The notes: a model not told the origin generated them from the letters alone. Counted from the stretch's first letter, positions 33,559-46,079 are shown. The stretch: 64,000 bases of DNA from Isoetes taiwanensis (GCA_021234155.1 JAJEKV010000015.1:5217194-5281193), one strand, 5' to 3'. Made by a program: numbers and translations.

Positions 33559-34415
33559 CTGCAAGAACTTCTGGTGCTTTTCAAGTACCTTGATGTCACA
33601 AATTCGTTGAAGCCCCTTTGGCATACCTCTGCCATTCTACACGAAATAGAAAGCAAAAGAGCTAGCTGGGTCTGACAGAGGAGCAAGGATACAAGGCATC
33701 CAAACAGAAACCATGATGAAACAAAATTGTTAGGGCTCGTTAGGGAAAAGGTGAGATTTTGAAGAGGGCTGAGAAATTAAAAAGAACCCAACACATCTAA
33801 GCAGTCCGGTTGTGTTTTGAGCCCAAGCATCTATTATGAATGTGAACTTTGATCGCCAGAAACATATCGTGCATAGACCTTAACCAGCAGGAGCCCTGAG
33901 GCTACCAAAAATGCAATCCCCTTCAGGCAAACTCCCGGCATCACAAGAACCTAATGCCTCAATCCAGTGCTGAAATACAAGTTTTCATATAAATTTACTG
34001 GAATCTAGCGCCACTTCTTCAATGCTTGCTATCGAATGGTTAGATTCTCTGCTTCTGATTTCCTGATACCACTCCAAACACTAAACAAACCACATCCTGC
34101 ATTAGTCAGACAGACCCAGAGTTTTAGCGTTATGTAAGATTATTTGCGACTAAAGATAAAACCAAGAAAATCTAACCAGAGACCTTGAAATAAGATCAAA
34201 TACAGAGCTCCCAAGAAGCATTGACACACTTGGGAACACAATTTTTATTTAAAGAGATTAAACGCATGCTTAACACATAAGACGCCAAGATGCCGCACAA
34301 ACAAGGGAAGTAATTACCTGAATACAACACCTAAGAAGGAATCGAGACTCTGCACAGTCAAAAGCCTTGGCAAAGAGGCGCCAGCACTCTCGTTCCCTAA
34401 GTTCCCCTCCACCGG
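33559..34415 (-). pseudogene. Exon-like segments of an unrecognised minus-strand gene
   Basis: Three minus-strand segments are each framed by GT and AG. Segment A (34415-34318) is open and reads ECWRLFAKAFDCAESRFLL, ending at phase 0. Segment B (33969-33885) starts after TTTCAG, also at phase 0, and reads HWIEALGSCDAGSLPEGDC. Segment C (33636-33559, 78 bases) reads GMPKGLQRICDIKVLEK in phase 0, with GTGTAG before it and GTTTGG after it. A and B join in frame. B ends at phase 1, so it does not join C in that frame; a small exon may be missing or the gene is decayed. I do not recognise the family. The first exon would lie at or beyond the MITE cluster and the PIG-O promoter. Confidence 0.35.
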
Positions 34416-34513
34416 CTCAGATTTGTGCTACTAGATTTTTTTGCGAGATCTATCAACTCAACTTCGTGGTGCCAGGTCTTGAGGTCAAAGTTCATGAGAT
34501 CACAGTAAGCTTA

Positions 34514-34960
34514 TGGTGCTTTTCCATGGGCCCAAAACCTTGAGATTTTTCTTGACCAAACATACAGATGCCATGTTCCCATGAAGATCTGACCTTGAAT
34601 TTTTTTTTGGCCAGGCATCCAGCCGCCATGATCCCATGAAGATCCGACCTTGCTTAGTTCAGATTTTCGACCTTAATAAAAAGTAATCAGGGTGCTTTCC
34701 CATGAATTTGCAGACCTGAAAAAGCCGTACTAAGGTCAAAAACCTGTGGAGAATACTTTGCGACTCAGGTCCTAAACCTTAATGAAGCAAGTGAGGCGCT
34801 CATGGGAACACCGGAGCCTTCGGCCTGACCTCAAGAAAATCTCCGGGTTTTAGTCCCATGGGAAAGCACCCTCAGTCCGCAATTCTTTTTTGCCCAAGTC
34901 AAGACCTGGGTACGGCAATCCAGGTCCGGCAATCTAGGTCGAACCCATGGAAAAGCACCC
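34514..34960. mobile_element. Tourist-like (PIF/Harbinger-type) MITE 1
   Basis: Terminal inverted repeats TGGTGCTTTTCCATGGG (34514-34530) and CCCATGGAAAAGCACCC (34944-34960) bound a 447-bp non-coding unit. TTA lies on both sides (34511-34513 and 34961-34963). A 3-bp TTA target duplication and a GGGTGC-type terminus are typical of PIF/Harbinger-related Tourist MITEs. A second MITE is nested inside at 34690-34871. Confidence 0.75.
34690..34871. mobile_element. Tourist-like MITE 2, nested in MITE 1
   Basis: Inverted termini GGGTGCTTTCCCATG (34690-34704) and CATGGGAAAGCACCC (34857-34871) bound 182 bp. TCA lies on both sides (34687-34689 and 34872-34874). The termini are close relatives of those of MITE 1 and MITE 3. 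Confidence 0.7.
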
Positions 34961-34963
34961 TTA

Positions 34964-35302
34964 GGGTGCCTCCCCATTAGAGCAGGAACTCAGTTTCCAC
35001 GTCAACATAACCGAGTTCCCTTCGAAGAATTGGTATGCGACCATTCCCATCGAAACCAATTTCTATTCTTTTTGTTTTATTGGGAGGAGAGCGTCAGTGG
35101 GTGATCCCACCGGTTGGATCCCCACTGAGAGTTCCGAACTGGGGTATTCGGAAGTTCTTCGTTCCTTCCGAAAAAAGGGAGGCTGCCCTCGCCATGTCAG
35201 CAGAAATAGGTATTTGGGTTAGTAACGGGAATGGCATTTTTGGAACTGGGTTTGACACATGGCAAAGGGAAGGTCGGTTTTTGGGCTAATGGGGAGGCAC
35301 CC
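34964..35302. mobile_element. Tourist-like MITE 3, abutting MITE 1
   Basis: Inverted termini GGGTGCCTCCCCATTAG (34964-34980) and CTAATGGGGAGGCACCC (35286-35302) bound 339 bp. TTA lies on both sides (34961-34963 and 35303-35305). The left TTA is also the right flank of MITE 1, so the two elements share it. The 84-codon plus frame at 35035-35289 inside it is not supported as a gene. The unit lies about 240 bp before the PIG-O start codon. Confidence 0.8.
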
Positions 35303-35510
35303 TTAGCCTAATAGGGAATCCGGCTTCATAGTCCAATTGATGTACCAGTCACTACGATGTAAAAAGTACTATCTATTTATCTATTTATCTACTAATAAAA
35401 TACACTGTTTCGAATCCAGCTTGGCATCCACGTCTTGCCCGTTCAGCAGACTCGTTCGTAGGTGGCCAAGGTGATATGCTGCACTGATCCGACGTGGTGG
35501 TATACCCAAA

Positions 35511-35518
35511 ACCTATAT
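35511..35518 (+). promoter_or_regulatory. Possible TATA box of PIG-O
   Basis: A CTATATAG sequence stands about 30 bp before the first in-frame ATG at 35544. That spacing would give a very short leader, so the true start site may lie further upstream. Weak support. Confidence 0.3.
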
Positions 35519-35543
35519 AGAAGCGAAATAAAAAACAGAGTAA

Positions 35544-38500
35544 ATGACTGGGAAACAGGCTGCGCAGATGCAGCTCTCCTTAGAAGGGCGCTCCTGCCTT
35601 CTGCTTATCTACATCCTTTTTCTTCATGCCTCTGCTATCCTTTTCTTTACTAGAGGTTTTCTGCTTACCCGCACCGAGCTTTCTGATATTAGTAGCTGTT
35701 CCGATACCCTGCAAATTCCGTGCTCAAGATCCAGTTTTCATCCAGAGAGCAATGATGGTAATGTTACAGCAAATTGTGTACCGGAATCAGGTCGCGGAAC
35801 CTCTTTTCGAGAAGATCTTCCCACCCGAGCTTGTAGCACTGATAAAATTAATGTTTCCGCCGGTCATACATGCTGGAATAAGGCTTCTGTGAAACGAGTT
35901 ATTATCATAATCATAGACGCGTTGAGGTATAGTCTTCTTCCTTCACCAATGAAAAAGGAATACAGAGATCTATATTAAACCAAGCCATGAACAAGGGATG
36001 GATAGTAAGGACAACTTTTATTTGTGAATGTAGCATATAGATATAGATAGATAGATAAATATATAGAATGCATGTGGTTGCATGAATCACACTACATGAC
36101 TGAAGCACAAGGACATGAGATCCAAAACAGAGATGGTTTTTTAAATAAGAAAGAGTGGACTAACTATACCTTGCCAAGTTTCTGATCATCCATTTGGCTA
36201 TTGCAGGCTTGATTTCATCATAAATGATCATGGAAATGCTTGTAAGTCCAAGCTTCTATGTTAAAGAATTTACCTATACCTCATTTGTACTAGTTTGTGA
36301 TGATTCTGAGACTTGCATTTACAGCTTGGAGAAACAAACTAAACATTCTTCAGGAAGAAGTGAAAAAGAAGATATCTCCTGCCAGGATTTTCAAATTTAT
36401 CTCAGACCCTCCAACAACCACTCTTCAGCGCTTGAAGGTTCACTTCAAATAAAGTATTGCAGATCTATTATCTTTTCTAAAAGATTTTAAGATGGTTGTT
36501 ACATGTGTTCGCACTCTTCGCATTGATATCTGTGTATTTGTAGTCCATGATCTGGGAGCAGTTCACTATGGATAAAATAAGTGCCTTCATATGTTTGTAA
36601 CGCACGTCGCTGAAGATATCTTTATATCACAGGGTCTCACTACTGGCGGTTTGCCAACTTTCATTGATGTTGGGAATAGCTTTGGGGCACCTGCAATTGT
36701 TGAAGACAATTTGATCTTACAGGTAATATCCTTTTTCATTTTTATTTAAGCTATATGTGTCCAGCTTTTTAAATATTATGGCTTTGATTGTGCAGCTGGC
36801 TAGAAATGATAGGCGTGTTCTTATGATGGGAGATGATACATGGCTTCAGCTATTTCCCTCGCATTTCTCAGAGGCTTACCCTTTTCCTTCTTTTAACGTC
36901 AAAGACCTCCACACGGTAATAAGTGCATTGGACAGTTATGGTCAAATTATTATATCTACACATATTTATGGAATGGGCCAATAGGTTGATGATGGAGTTA
37001 TAAGGGAAATCTTTCCTGCTCTGGATCGGGATGATTGGGATGTTCTAATTGCACACTTTCTTGGCGTGGTAAGGTCTCTTTTGTAGATTTGTAAATGAAC
37101 CTTAGAAATGCCTAAATCACCTTAGAAATGCCTAAATCTACTCAGTATCTTGACTGACTTGGCCTTCGTTGATCTGTTTGCTTGTTTGTCATTTTAGATT
37201 TTGTGGTTGATCTTATGAGCCATTTTCTTGAATTCAGGATCATGTTGGACACATATTTAATGTTGAATCGCCACACATGGTTGACAAACTCGAGCAATAT
37301 GACAGGGTGCTTAAGGTATTGCAATTAATGATTTTGTCTCTTTCATCCTTACCATGCTGGAAACCACATATAACAGTGTTCATGCTTGGAACTGATTTGC
37401 CTCCATTGGACTTGATTTTTAAGGGAGAGACTTCCTAATGACGTTTCCTGAGCTGGATGTATATACGCATGTTCTAAAAGGCCTCTAGTGCACTTCCAAA
37501 CTTCATTAATATCTTCTCTTCTAATTGTAAACATGTATTTGTAATGAACCCATCTTCAGGAGTCTAAGGCCAGGCAAAAATATCAGGCATGTTTATGTCT
37601 AATTTCTTTCTAGCCTTACTTCCCAAAGACCACAACTTTGCTCTCTATAGAAGATCACTAGAAGGAGTTTACTGCTTTTTGATATAGGAATAGTTGAGCT
37701 AAATTAGGTGCTGGTCCTTTTCTATCGTAGCTCATAATCTTTAAGAAATCTTCCTTTATTCTTCCAACTTATCAAAATTATGTTTTGCTCCAGGACATTA
37801 TAGGGGTCTTAAGGGAGAAATCCAATCCAGGAAGTTTGCACGAGGATACCCTCCTTATAGTTATGGGGGATCACGGGCAGACAATGCATGGAGATCACGG
37901 GGGTGGCACACCTGAAGAAGTATGTTTCTTTGTTAGCAATAGCTTGGTGCTTCATTAGTGTCATATATGTCTTTGAAGGCATTGTGTCTTCGGACCCCAT
38001 GTTTCTGAAAATCCCCATGGACCATTCTGGATGTTGGGACAAATTGCTTCCATTCAAGCTGAACTCTCTCAGATGAGACGAATTTAGGGGCGCACGTGTA
38101 CTTCTAGAAGATGACAATCTTGAATTGCTTGGCTGTGCAAGAAGATAGTCTTGGATTGTAATTGGGATTAGCTTTAATGGGAGAAGGAAGTTATGAAAGA
38201 TATGTAGGAGGTTATATACTAACAGCCTGGAAGTTGCTTATTTGTAGTATAAACAAAAACATAAAATGCAGGTCGGCCAGTGTCTTATATGATAAGCAAA
38301 GAATTAGGATTGACTCCATGGGGTATGTTATGCACAAGCAAATGCTATATAAGTGATCTCATGGCACAACATATATCTCGTATACATTGTCTAGAATAAA
38401 CATGATTTACCTTTTTCTAAGAATCTGAGTTCAAACTAACCACTATTTAATAGGGGTTATGAAAATTTCCAGGTGGAGACTGGGCTTTTTGCTATGACTT

Positions 38501-41500
38501 TGCGAAAAGGTAGCTTGCCATTGTTGGAGCACAACTTTTCTGAATGTGAGATGTTTTTGGTGAGTGGTTTATTGTTATGCTTGATCTGTTCTTTCATGTA
38601 ATCTCTTAACATTTTCTCCCTCCTTTCCCTCTTTTGTAGGATAATGGCCAGGTTGATTGTGTTGGAACATTTCCCCAGGTAGGTCAGTGCACATAAAATT
38701 AAGATTTTCTGGGTCTATAATACCGGACGAAGCAAGTTATGATACAGTTTTGTAGGGCTGTTTGGAAATGTGTCTTCTGGATGCTAAGGGTCCCTATTGG
38801 TTGAAACATTTTTCTAAGATGAGAACAGAGGTTTTGCCAGATTAAAGCAGCCTGAATTATGACAAAGTAGCAAGGCTAGAACATGGCCAAGGGACCACTT
38901 GCATCTGCATCTCTCATGTGAACTTTCGAATTAGGTCCAATATACTATCTTAATGAAGGAACCAAACCTACCAAAGGATGGTTTCACCATCAATCATCAG
39001 AATGCAGTCACTAATGGTTTTTGTGCATTTCTAAAAGACATCTTAAATTATCCTGTCATAGTCACTAGACTAGGCAACAGTTAATCGCCTGATTTGTTTA
39101 ATACTTATATATTGGCACTTGATCGGGGAGAGAATCCATTTGTTTGCTGTGCTGCAAATCACGTTTGAGAAAACTGATGTGGCATATTAAAGAGATTCAA
39201 TTTCGTTTCGAGTAAGCTTTTTGAAATGAAGTAAGGAGTCATTTTAGTCCAGGAATTTTGGATAACTCCCTAGTCGCTTGCAAGCAAATCCTTCCATGAC
39301 TACATCAGGCTTGCAAGCAAACAGTCTGGGGTCGATTCCCAGAAACAAGTGGATTTGCTATATTGAAGACTTGGCTTTCATGCATTGGCTGTAATGATGA
39401 TCTGGTAAAGTATGATGGTGGGATTTGGTCATGTAAACCAGACATGAGAGTTGATGATACTCTCATGTCATATAATACAAAATTGTTCGTTTTTTATTAA
39501 GCCTTTTCATTGCTGCAGTTGGACTTTGCCGCGACATTGGCTGCACTACTTGGAATTCCATTTCCATTTGGAAGGTTAGTGATTGTGAATGTCCACCCTT
39601 TCCCACCCTTATAATTGTTGCTTTAATTGGAAGCCCCTCTGGGGAGATCAAGGTTGAGTTTTTAAACCATTCCACACTAACTAATCGCTGAGTAGGTTGG
39701 TTGGTGAGATACTCTGGTAGAGATGAATAGATTGATGAGATAACTTTTTTCAAGAGGCAACCATAAGGAGCCATTATATATCAGGAAGCAAAACTTCTAT
39801 AATGCCAATTTCACGAGTCATGATGTTGATCCGTGCAAGATAGATCAGTAGATGCTTCTAAAGAAGATTAATTTTCTCTGAGAATATGATTGCATGGCTA
39901 ATAGTTAAAGACTTTTCAAGTGTCATTGTCGGAAACTGTAACACTTGAGCAGGTCTCTGGCATAGTTGATTTGATTCTTTGCAAGAAAGGCTTGGACTTC
40001 AGGGTTTCAACCTGATTATATCTGCAGCATCCCTTGTTTTTTCTGGGGGTGAGCCATTTCTTCTTTCATTGCGAAATATTTTGGCTTCTTCATGATGATT
40101 ATAACTTAGAAATTTCTCCAGACAATGTTGAAATGGTAAGAATCATTCAGAATGTATTGTATCCCTCGCATGTGCTGTTACCTAGAGAGTGCAATCTGGA
40201 TGTTGAGATTGCTTATAGCCTAATTCTTAGGTAAGTCCGCGAAGAAATAAAAAATTCTATCACCCATGTTTGTCCATTAGGTCTTGAAGGAGTGTATTCT
40301 TATAAATGAGAAAGGCAGATATGACCATGTTGATGTATGTCAATTACGCCTCATCACCCCGGCTTATCAGGTCCCAAGCTTCTCTTATTGTGCATCTCTA
40401 AGGTCTGAATGTAGAAAGCATGCATTGTCAGTACGTCAATGCTGAAGATTGGTATCTAACTTTATTGCAGTGTTGGACACGTAAATCCTGATCTTTTTGC
40501 GCTGGCAACATGGGAGCAGCCTAGGTCATCTGAGGAATATGAAGAAAGTTATTTGAAATGGATGGAATGGTACAGCAATGTGCTTTGCATGAATAGCTGG
40601 CAAGTATGGATATATCTTTTGTTTTTATTGGTTAAAGAGATTTTTCATTTGGGGGGGAGGGAATATGTTAATTTCCTAAAGTAAGCAAAATAGAATGCAC
40701 GAAGTATATATCAGTATGATGCCATATCATGCAAAAGAGGCTGTTCCCTTTTTTTCCTTTTTCTTCTGTCACTTCGTAGAACATCCACCATGGAAAATGC
40801 AGATTGTTGCTTAAATACTATCTTACCTTCATTCTGAGTTTTACATTTAATCAATCTTATGCATGTACTGTTTAAAGCTTTCTTGGGCAGTATTGAAAGA
40901 ACTGAAACTCTAAACTGTGAAAACCATCTAGTAAATAATAAACCATCACTCAATAAATATTATCATTAAGATCCATCATTGCGATGTCAGTTTGTGGCCA
41001 CACTACGGTCATGTCTATTTTGTGATGAATCCTGATATGTATATTTCTTGGACAAAATGCTTTCCATAGTTAATGCATTTCTGTGCAGGTTAAGAGATAT
41101 CTCGAGAAGTACACATCAACTGCCATAAGTGGCTTTCCCAAAGCAGATATGTTGCATCTCAATCATCTGCTTGACAAATCTCAGAACAGTATAAGAGATA
41201 TGGCCCAGATCTCAAGTGATGATATCGATTTGAGTACGTTAGACTTAAGAAGGCAAATAACAGGACATCTGGATTTCTTGAATGCAGCAGCTTCTTTGGC
41301 AAGGTCAAAATGGACCCAGTTTGGGGATGTTGAGATGGCGATTGGCTTAGCTTTGTTGTTTCTTTCTGTCCTCATTCATGTGATTGCATTGCGGAGGATG
41401 TTTAATCTTCATGGTGCACGACTTGAATCTCAAGGCCATCAACTTGACCAATTGTTTCCTGCCAATAGGCTGAGTTTCATTGCAGCCATTTTCTGTCCTG

Positions 41501-44209
41501 TGCTAGGAGGGATGTTCCTCCCATTGTTAAACATAACCTCACTCGGGCAGAACATCATCTTATCTGCAATCATCTTTCTATCATTTGGTTCCAGTTTTCT
41601 GTACATTTTCTTGTCAAATTCATCAGAAGTGAGGTATATTAAGAAGAATTGCAATGAGAAGGAAAACATGATTGGGTACAAGCTACAAAAAGGGATAGCC
41701 ATAGATGCAAGAGCCACTGCAGCTGTTATATTTGTTGCATTACATGCCATCAGCCTTTTGTCAAACAGTTTTATACGTAAGATTCTCCTCCCATCCGTTT
41801 TGATGTTTTGGCTATGAATTCTGACTAAGCATCACTAGTAATTATAAAGTTCTTTGCTGATGTCAATAAAAGATAATTACATTTATTCCACGCTTTTGGG
41901 AAATATGCTGCTCATGTCAATTGGCATATAACATGTAACAAAAGCACCGAACGTTTAATCCTTCTTCATTTTCAAATCTATAAACAGTTTCCATTGCCCG
42001 GTAAGCCACTGCTTAAACATTTCCAGTTATGCCTTTGATGGTATCTCTCGACGTTGTAATCAATGCCTGTACACTGGTTAGTATCATTTAAGATGAACAC
42101 TAAATTACTTTCCAAACATGTTGTTGATAGTTGACGTGTAATTCCCCACTTGCTTTGCTACCTGTTTGTTCTATTTCTTAGTCTATTTTGTTACCCTGAT
42201 GAAGTGGACTTATTTATATACCGTTGTTATATATTCTTTTCAATTTCAGTTGAAGAAGGACGTGTAGCAAGTTTTTTGTTGGCAACCATGGGTCTTCTGT
42301 ATCTGCGTTGTTCCCTACAGCATGGATCAAAGATTCCCCAGGTATAGAATCTTTAAGCTTTATTATGTTTGGGTTAAGTTGGCAGTGCTTTTAGATATTA
42401 ATACTATAAGTCAAGAAAACAAGCAAGTTCTATACTGTACGAATCATCTCTCTATTTGCTCCCCTCTCAAACCTGAAGTGAGCTCATTTGTGAGATTAAA
42501 ATAAATGTTTTATGAACCTTGCATGTGAATCCCATCTCACTAAAAAATATTGACATATGCTATTAGAAGTGGGGCTTGCCTAGTAAGAGTTATTGGCTTT
42601 AAGAGTACGTTTGAGTCTCTTCTCTTTCTGATTGACAACAGTGCTGGCCCACTCTATACTTAGTACAGATGATCTAGTACTTCTCACTGAGGTACCAACT
42701 TGTTTTGATGACATTCATAATTTGTTCGCAGGCCTTGCTCTTTCTAATTCTCAATCGTGCACTGACTGGAATGGGGCTTGATGGGCATCTGAAAGATTCA
42801 GACTCATGGATATTTTCACTGACAGATGAAAATGCAATATTTAATAGGCTAATATCATCCTTCATAGAAGTGCTTCTGCCGCTAAGTCTTTTTACTTGGT
42901 TGGCTATTCGCTATTTTAAAACAAGCAAGTTTGGATCTCAAAGGCTTGGATTGATGTTAAGCTATGCAGTACCGTTGGTATATTGCTTGATTGTTTTTCA
43001 CTGGTTTGCAATTGATATAAGTACTTTGCAACTTGTGATCTTGCCAGGATCATTGGCAAATTTCATTAGATTAACTCTTCCTCAGTTTGTATATTTGATT
43101 ACTATTGTTTACACTGCACTTATTGTGGGAATATCAAAACTGAAATTGAAAGACACGATGATTTGGCATGGGTATGTCGTTGAAGATGTCGGAATTGCTT
43201 TGTTAGCTGGGTGGAGTGGATTTATTCTTCTTCTGCTTGGGCGAAAGGGCCCGCTGCTTGGTCTAGTGGTTATTATGAATGGTAAGATATGCAAATGCTG
43301 TTTTGCAAAAAATTGTGAACTCATAAGTTACGCTTATGTTACAGTATGGAGTATTTTTGAGCTGCAAACTATTAATCCGAAAGTTATCGGCAATGGATTT
43401 TATGCATCTATTGTCGATTGGAATCTCCTGTCTATTTTGTTATTTTTCTGTACAAATCACAGGTATTGTCGGCTGTGGCTATTTCTAGTTTTATATTTCT
43501 TTCCTGCACTTATATCCAGTATATTCTTCTGTTCCTAGGTGTACATTTGATGGTCTTCGTTATCCAGTTGCTTTTATCGGGTATATTCTTGATAATATTT
43601 CGCTAATTACTATTACATTGCTAATAATTCGTTTTTTGTGTGCAGATTTGACGAGTTCAACATTTATAGGCAGGGAGCACTTCTTGCACTTGATACATTT
43701 GGAGCATCCCACGTGCTTCCTGTTGTGGCTTTGCCCCTATTGTTACTGGCAAGAATCCGCATGCATAATCTAAAGGGCGTGCCTAAAAGAGAGTCTTTAA
43801 CACTAGAGATGATGACGGTATGCTATTCATCTCTCCCCATCTCTCCCCATCTCTCTCCTAACGTATATGTGTATTAATTCCTATAATTGCCCAGGCATTC
43901 CTCTTATTTGGCATGGTCCGAGCTGTTACGACCATGTTTTCAACAATCTGCGTAGCCATACAACGTCGTCATTTAATGGTATATTGTTTGTTTCATATTA
44001 TATTTGCCAATTCTAATATTGGACCATTGATTGTTTTACCTCGAATTGGACTCCAGGTCTGGGGCCTCTTTGCACCCAAGTACGTGTTCGACGCTATTGG
44101 GCTTTTAGTTACAGACTTTCTCTTGGTTTTTGCCGCAAGCCTGTTCTTTCATTTTGGTGTAAGTTACCATGAGGACAAATCATTGATGTCCAAAAGGAAA
44201 TATTCTTAA
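35544..44209 (+). CDS. PIGO: GPI ethanolamine phosphate transferase 3 (PIG-O), 20 exons
   Basis: PIG-O adds the terminal ethanolamine phosphate to the third mannose of the GPI precursor in the ER membrane. Exons: 35544-35926, 36207-36241, 36325-36437, 36633-36722, 36796-36915, 36985-37068, 37238-37315, 37794-37919, 38473-38559, 38640-38678, 39519-39574, 40471-40603, 41089-41776, 42250-42341, 42732-43281, 43345-43462, 43539-43580, 43646-43817, 43895-43978, 44057-44209. All introns are GT-AG and all phases agree, giving 3243 bases and 1080 residues without a stop, close to the known family length. Seen: an N-terminal membrane anchor, [12 protein letters not shown], the catalytic-site segment [10 protein letters not shown] (metal-binding Asp), [34 protein letters not shown] across exons 6-7, [20 protein letters not shown], then a multi-spanning C-terminal half from exon 13. 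The ATG at 35544 is the first in-frame start. Splice sites are inferred, not confirmed by RNA. Confidence 0.93.
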
Positions 44210-44380
44210 TTGGTATTCAACTGAGATCATTCTTTAAATACACATTGAGCAATGTAGTTTTGAGTGATAAGTGCAAATTTAGTTTTACGGATCCGGAAGT
44301 AGTGAGGCATATTAGAAAACCTAGGACTGAGATAAAGTGCCAAAAGCAAGTCGGAAGAAGGAAAGAGCCCCCTGCTGTGC

Positions 44381-44386
44381 AATAAA
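44381..44386 (+). terminator. Possible polyadenylation signal of PIG-O
   Basis: AATAAA lies 172 bases after the PIG-O stop codon. It is followed within 200 bases by the start of the palindromic element, so the 3' UTR is probably short. Confidence 0.4.
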
Positions 44387-44622
44387 AAGTCAAGGCCTTC
44401 ATTCAAGTGAAGGAAGAGGCAAGATTGAAGAAAACAGATTACAGACATTTGGAGATAGAAATCCCTCTATACTTTTGGGACATTCTGTCGATTACATGTA
44501 TACCCCTAGGTTTAGAGCAAAACCAAAACCATAATTGCGACCCCAACTTAGAATTTGGAAAGTCAACAGTCTTAGTCTTCGCTCCCTGAATTTGTGAGGG
44601 ATGAGGCGGTAGAAGAGGAGCC

Positions 44623-45432
44623 TTGTGTGAATGTGAGACTGGTAGAGGTGGGGCTAAAAAACGCGGATGGGGGAGAAGCAGGAGAATTCTAAGTTTCATA
44701 GAGGAGCATGTTGATATAAACATCGGCGGTGGAATAAGTGAAGAGGCTATAGATTTACCTTTCCTCTTGGATGCATTTGTGACTATAATATTTGGAGGAT
44801 GCGATGTCTTGCAAGCATTGTACGATAGAATGATTTTATTTTTGAGGGAGAATTACAAGACAGGAGTGGTAGCATTAGAGAGGGGCTTGTCCCTTGACCA
44901 TCTGCATATGCAGGCTGTGATGCCATCAGACGTCAAGACCCCATCTAGTCTTAATATTAGAATTAAGAGCTTCCTTGGCTGTAATACATCTAAGCTTGTG
45001 GGAGCGACTCTGAGGGGAAGCAAGTTACACTGTTTCGAAGGGATTGTAGTATATTGTTTGAAGGATATTGGGAAGTTGCACTTTAAGGCTCATCTCCATG
45101 ACGTATCTGTGGAGCATATTAATGTTTGTAAAGAGCTCTATGCATTATATGGTGCTGGCAAGGTGGCAGGTTCAGAACTGCATCTCTTCTTCACACTATT
45201 AAATATATGGTGTAAATTGGTAAATTTAGGCTTGCAAACTCTTGGGTCTTGCCTAATAATTTCGTATATGCCTCATTGGAGAGAGTGGAAGCAACATGGC
45301 GGATTATGTTGGCTCCACAACGCTTCAGCTGTAAGGATGTACGCATGTGTTATTTGTGAGCCAACCAGGCGTGGTTCTGATAGAGCGTATCGGAAGGAGG
45401 AAACGGTTATGGAATGCTGCTGGTGTATTTGA
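44623..45432 (+). pseudogene. Rep-like HUH endonuclease gene, left-arm copy
   Basis: The 269-codon frame shows three rolling-circle replication motifs in the right order and spacing: motif I FVTII at residues 52-56, motif II HLHMQ with His93 and His95 (44899-44907), and motif III YCLKD with candidate nucleophile Tyr144 (45052). Further conserved sequence follows: KLHFKAHLHDVS and a NVCKELYALYGAG segment. Rep-type HUH nucleases nick single-stranded DNA and stay linked through the Tyr. The family is found in CRESS-DNA replicons and in eukaryotic Replitron-type transposons. After residue 180 the frame diverges from the right-arm copy, and beyond 45432 the sequence is full of stops up to the palindrome centre. 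No helicase motif (GxxxxGKT) is seen. Call based on motifs only. Confidence 0.6.
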
Positions 45433-46079
45433 TGATGGAGAAGAGAACTCTGAGAGAGGGAGTAGTGATGATGAGTTTGTGTAGCCAATAGTGGATGCAA
45501 CTTTCATCTCCGGAAACTGCAGATCTTTATGCTGATTTTATTCCCCTCGATATTCGTGATGATGACTTTGATATTGTCTGATGTAGCAACCTCACTTCAC
45601 ACTATGAATTTGTCCATGTGAGCCTCTCTAACTTCTTTCTCTTGTTACTGCAAGTGATAATGGGATGAGGGCGCATCATGATTGCGAGCGAGAGGTCATT
45701 GTGGTCAGCAATAGCTCGCAGGAAGTGAAGTCTGTGGATCAATCAGTTGTAGAATCTGGCATTAAAGAAGAGGAGTATGATTTCGTGCAAGTTTTAAGGG
45801 ATGCAGAAGAGGCCGTGAGGAGAGTGTAGCAGTGCAGCATCTGCATATGGCGCTTACACGTACTTTAGAGCAGATGGAGAGCGCCATGGAGGTGTTGGAA
45901 TGGTGTGATGTGGACTCTGTCGCTTTGAAAGGGGGATGCTCCCTTCTCATCTCAACCTTTGTAGAATGCTCCTCATAAAGGAACTGCGGAAGTTAGAGAT
46001 GATGAGGAGGCGTCATAACACGCATATTGCCGGCCCGAATGAGCGATAGCTTGTAATGGAGAACAAATTGTAAATAGTG

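Noticed and set aside
35035-35289. 84-codon ORF before PIG-O
   Set aside because: It lies entirely inside a MITE with inverted termini, so it is non-coding repeat sequence.
41181-43324. Minus-strand ORFs of 64-103 codons opposite PIG-O exons
   Set aside because: They are reverse readings of the large transmembrane exons of PIG-O.
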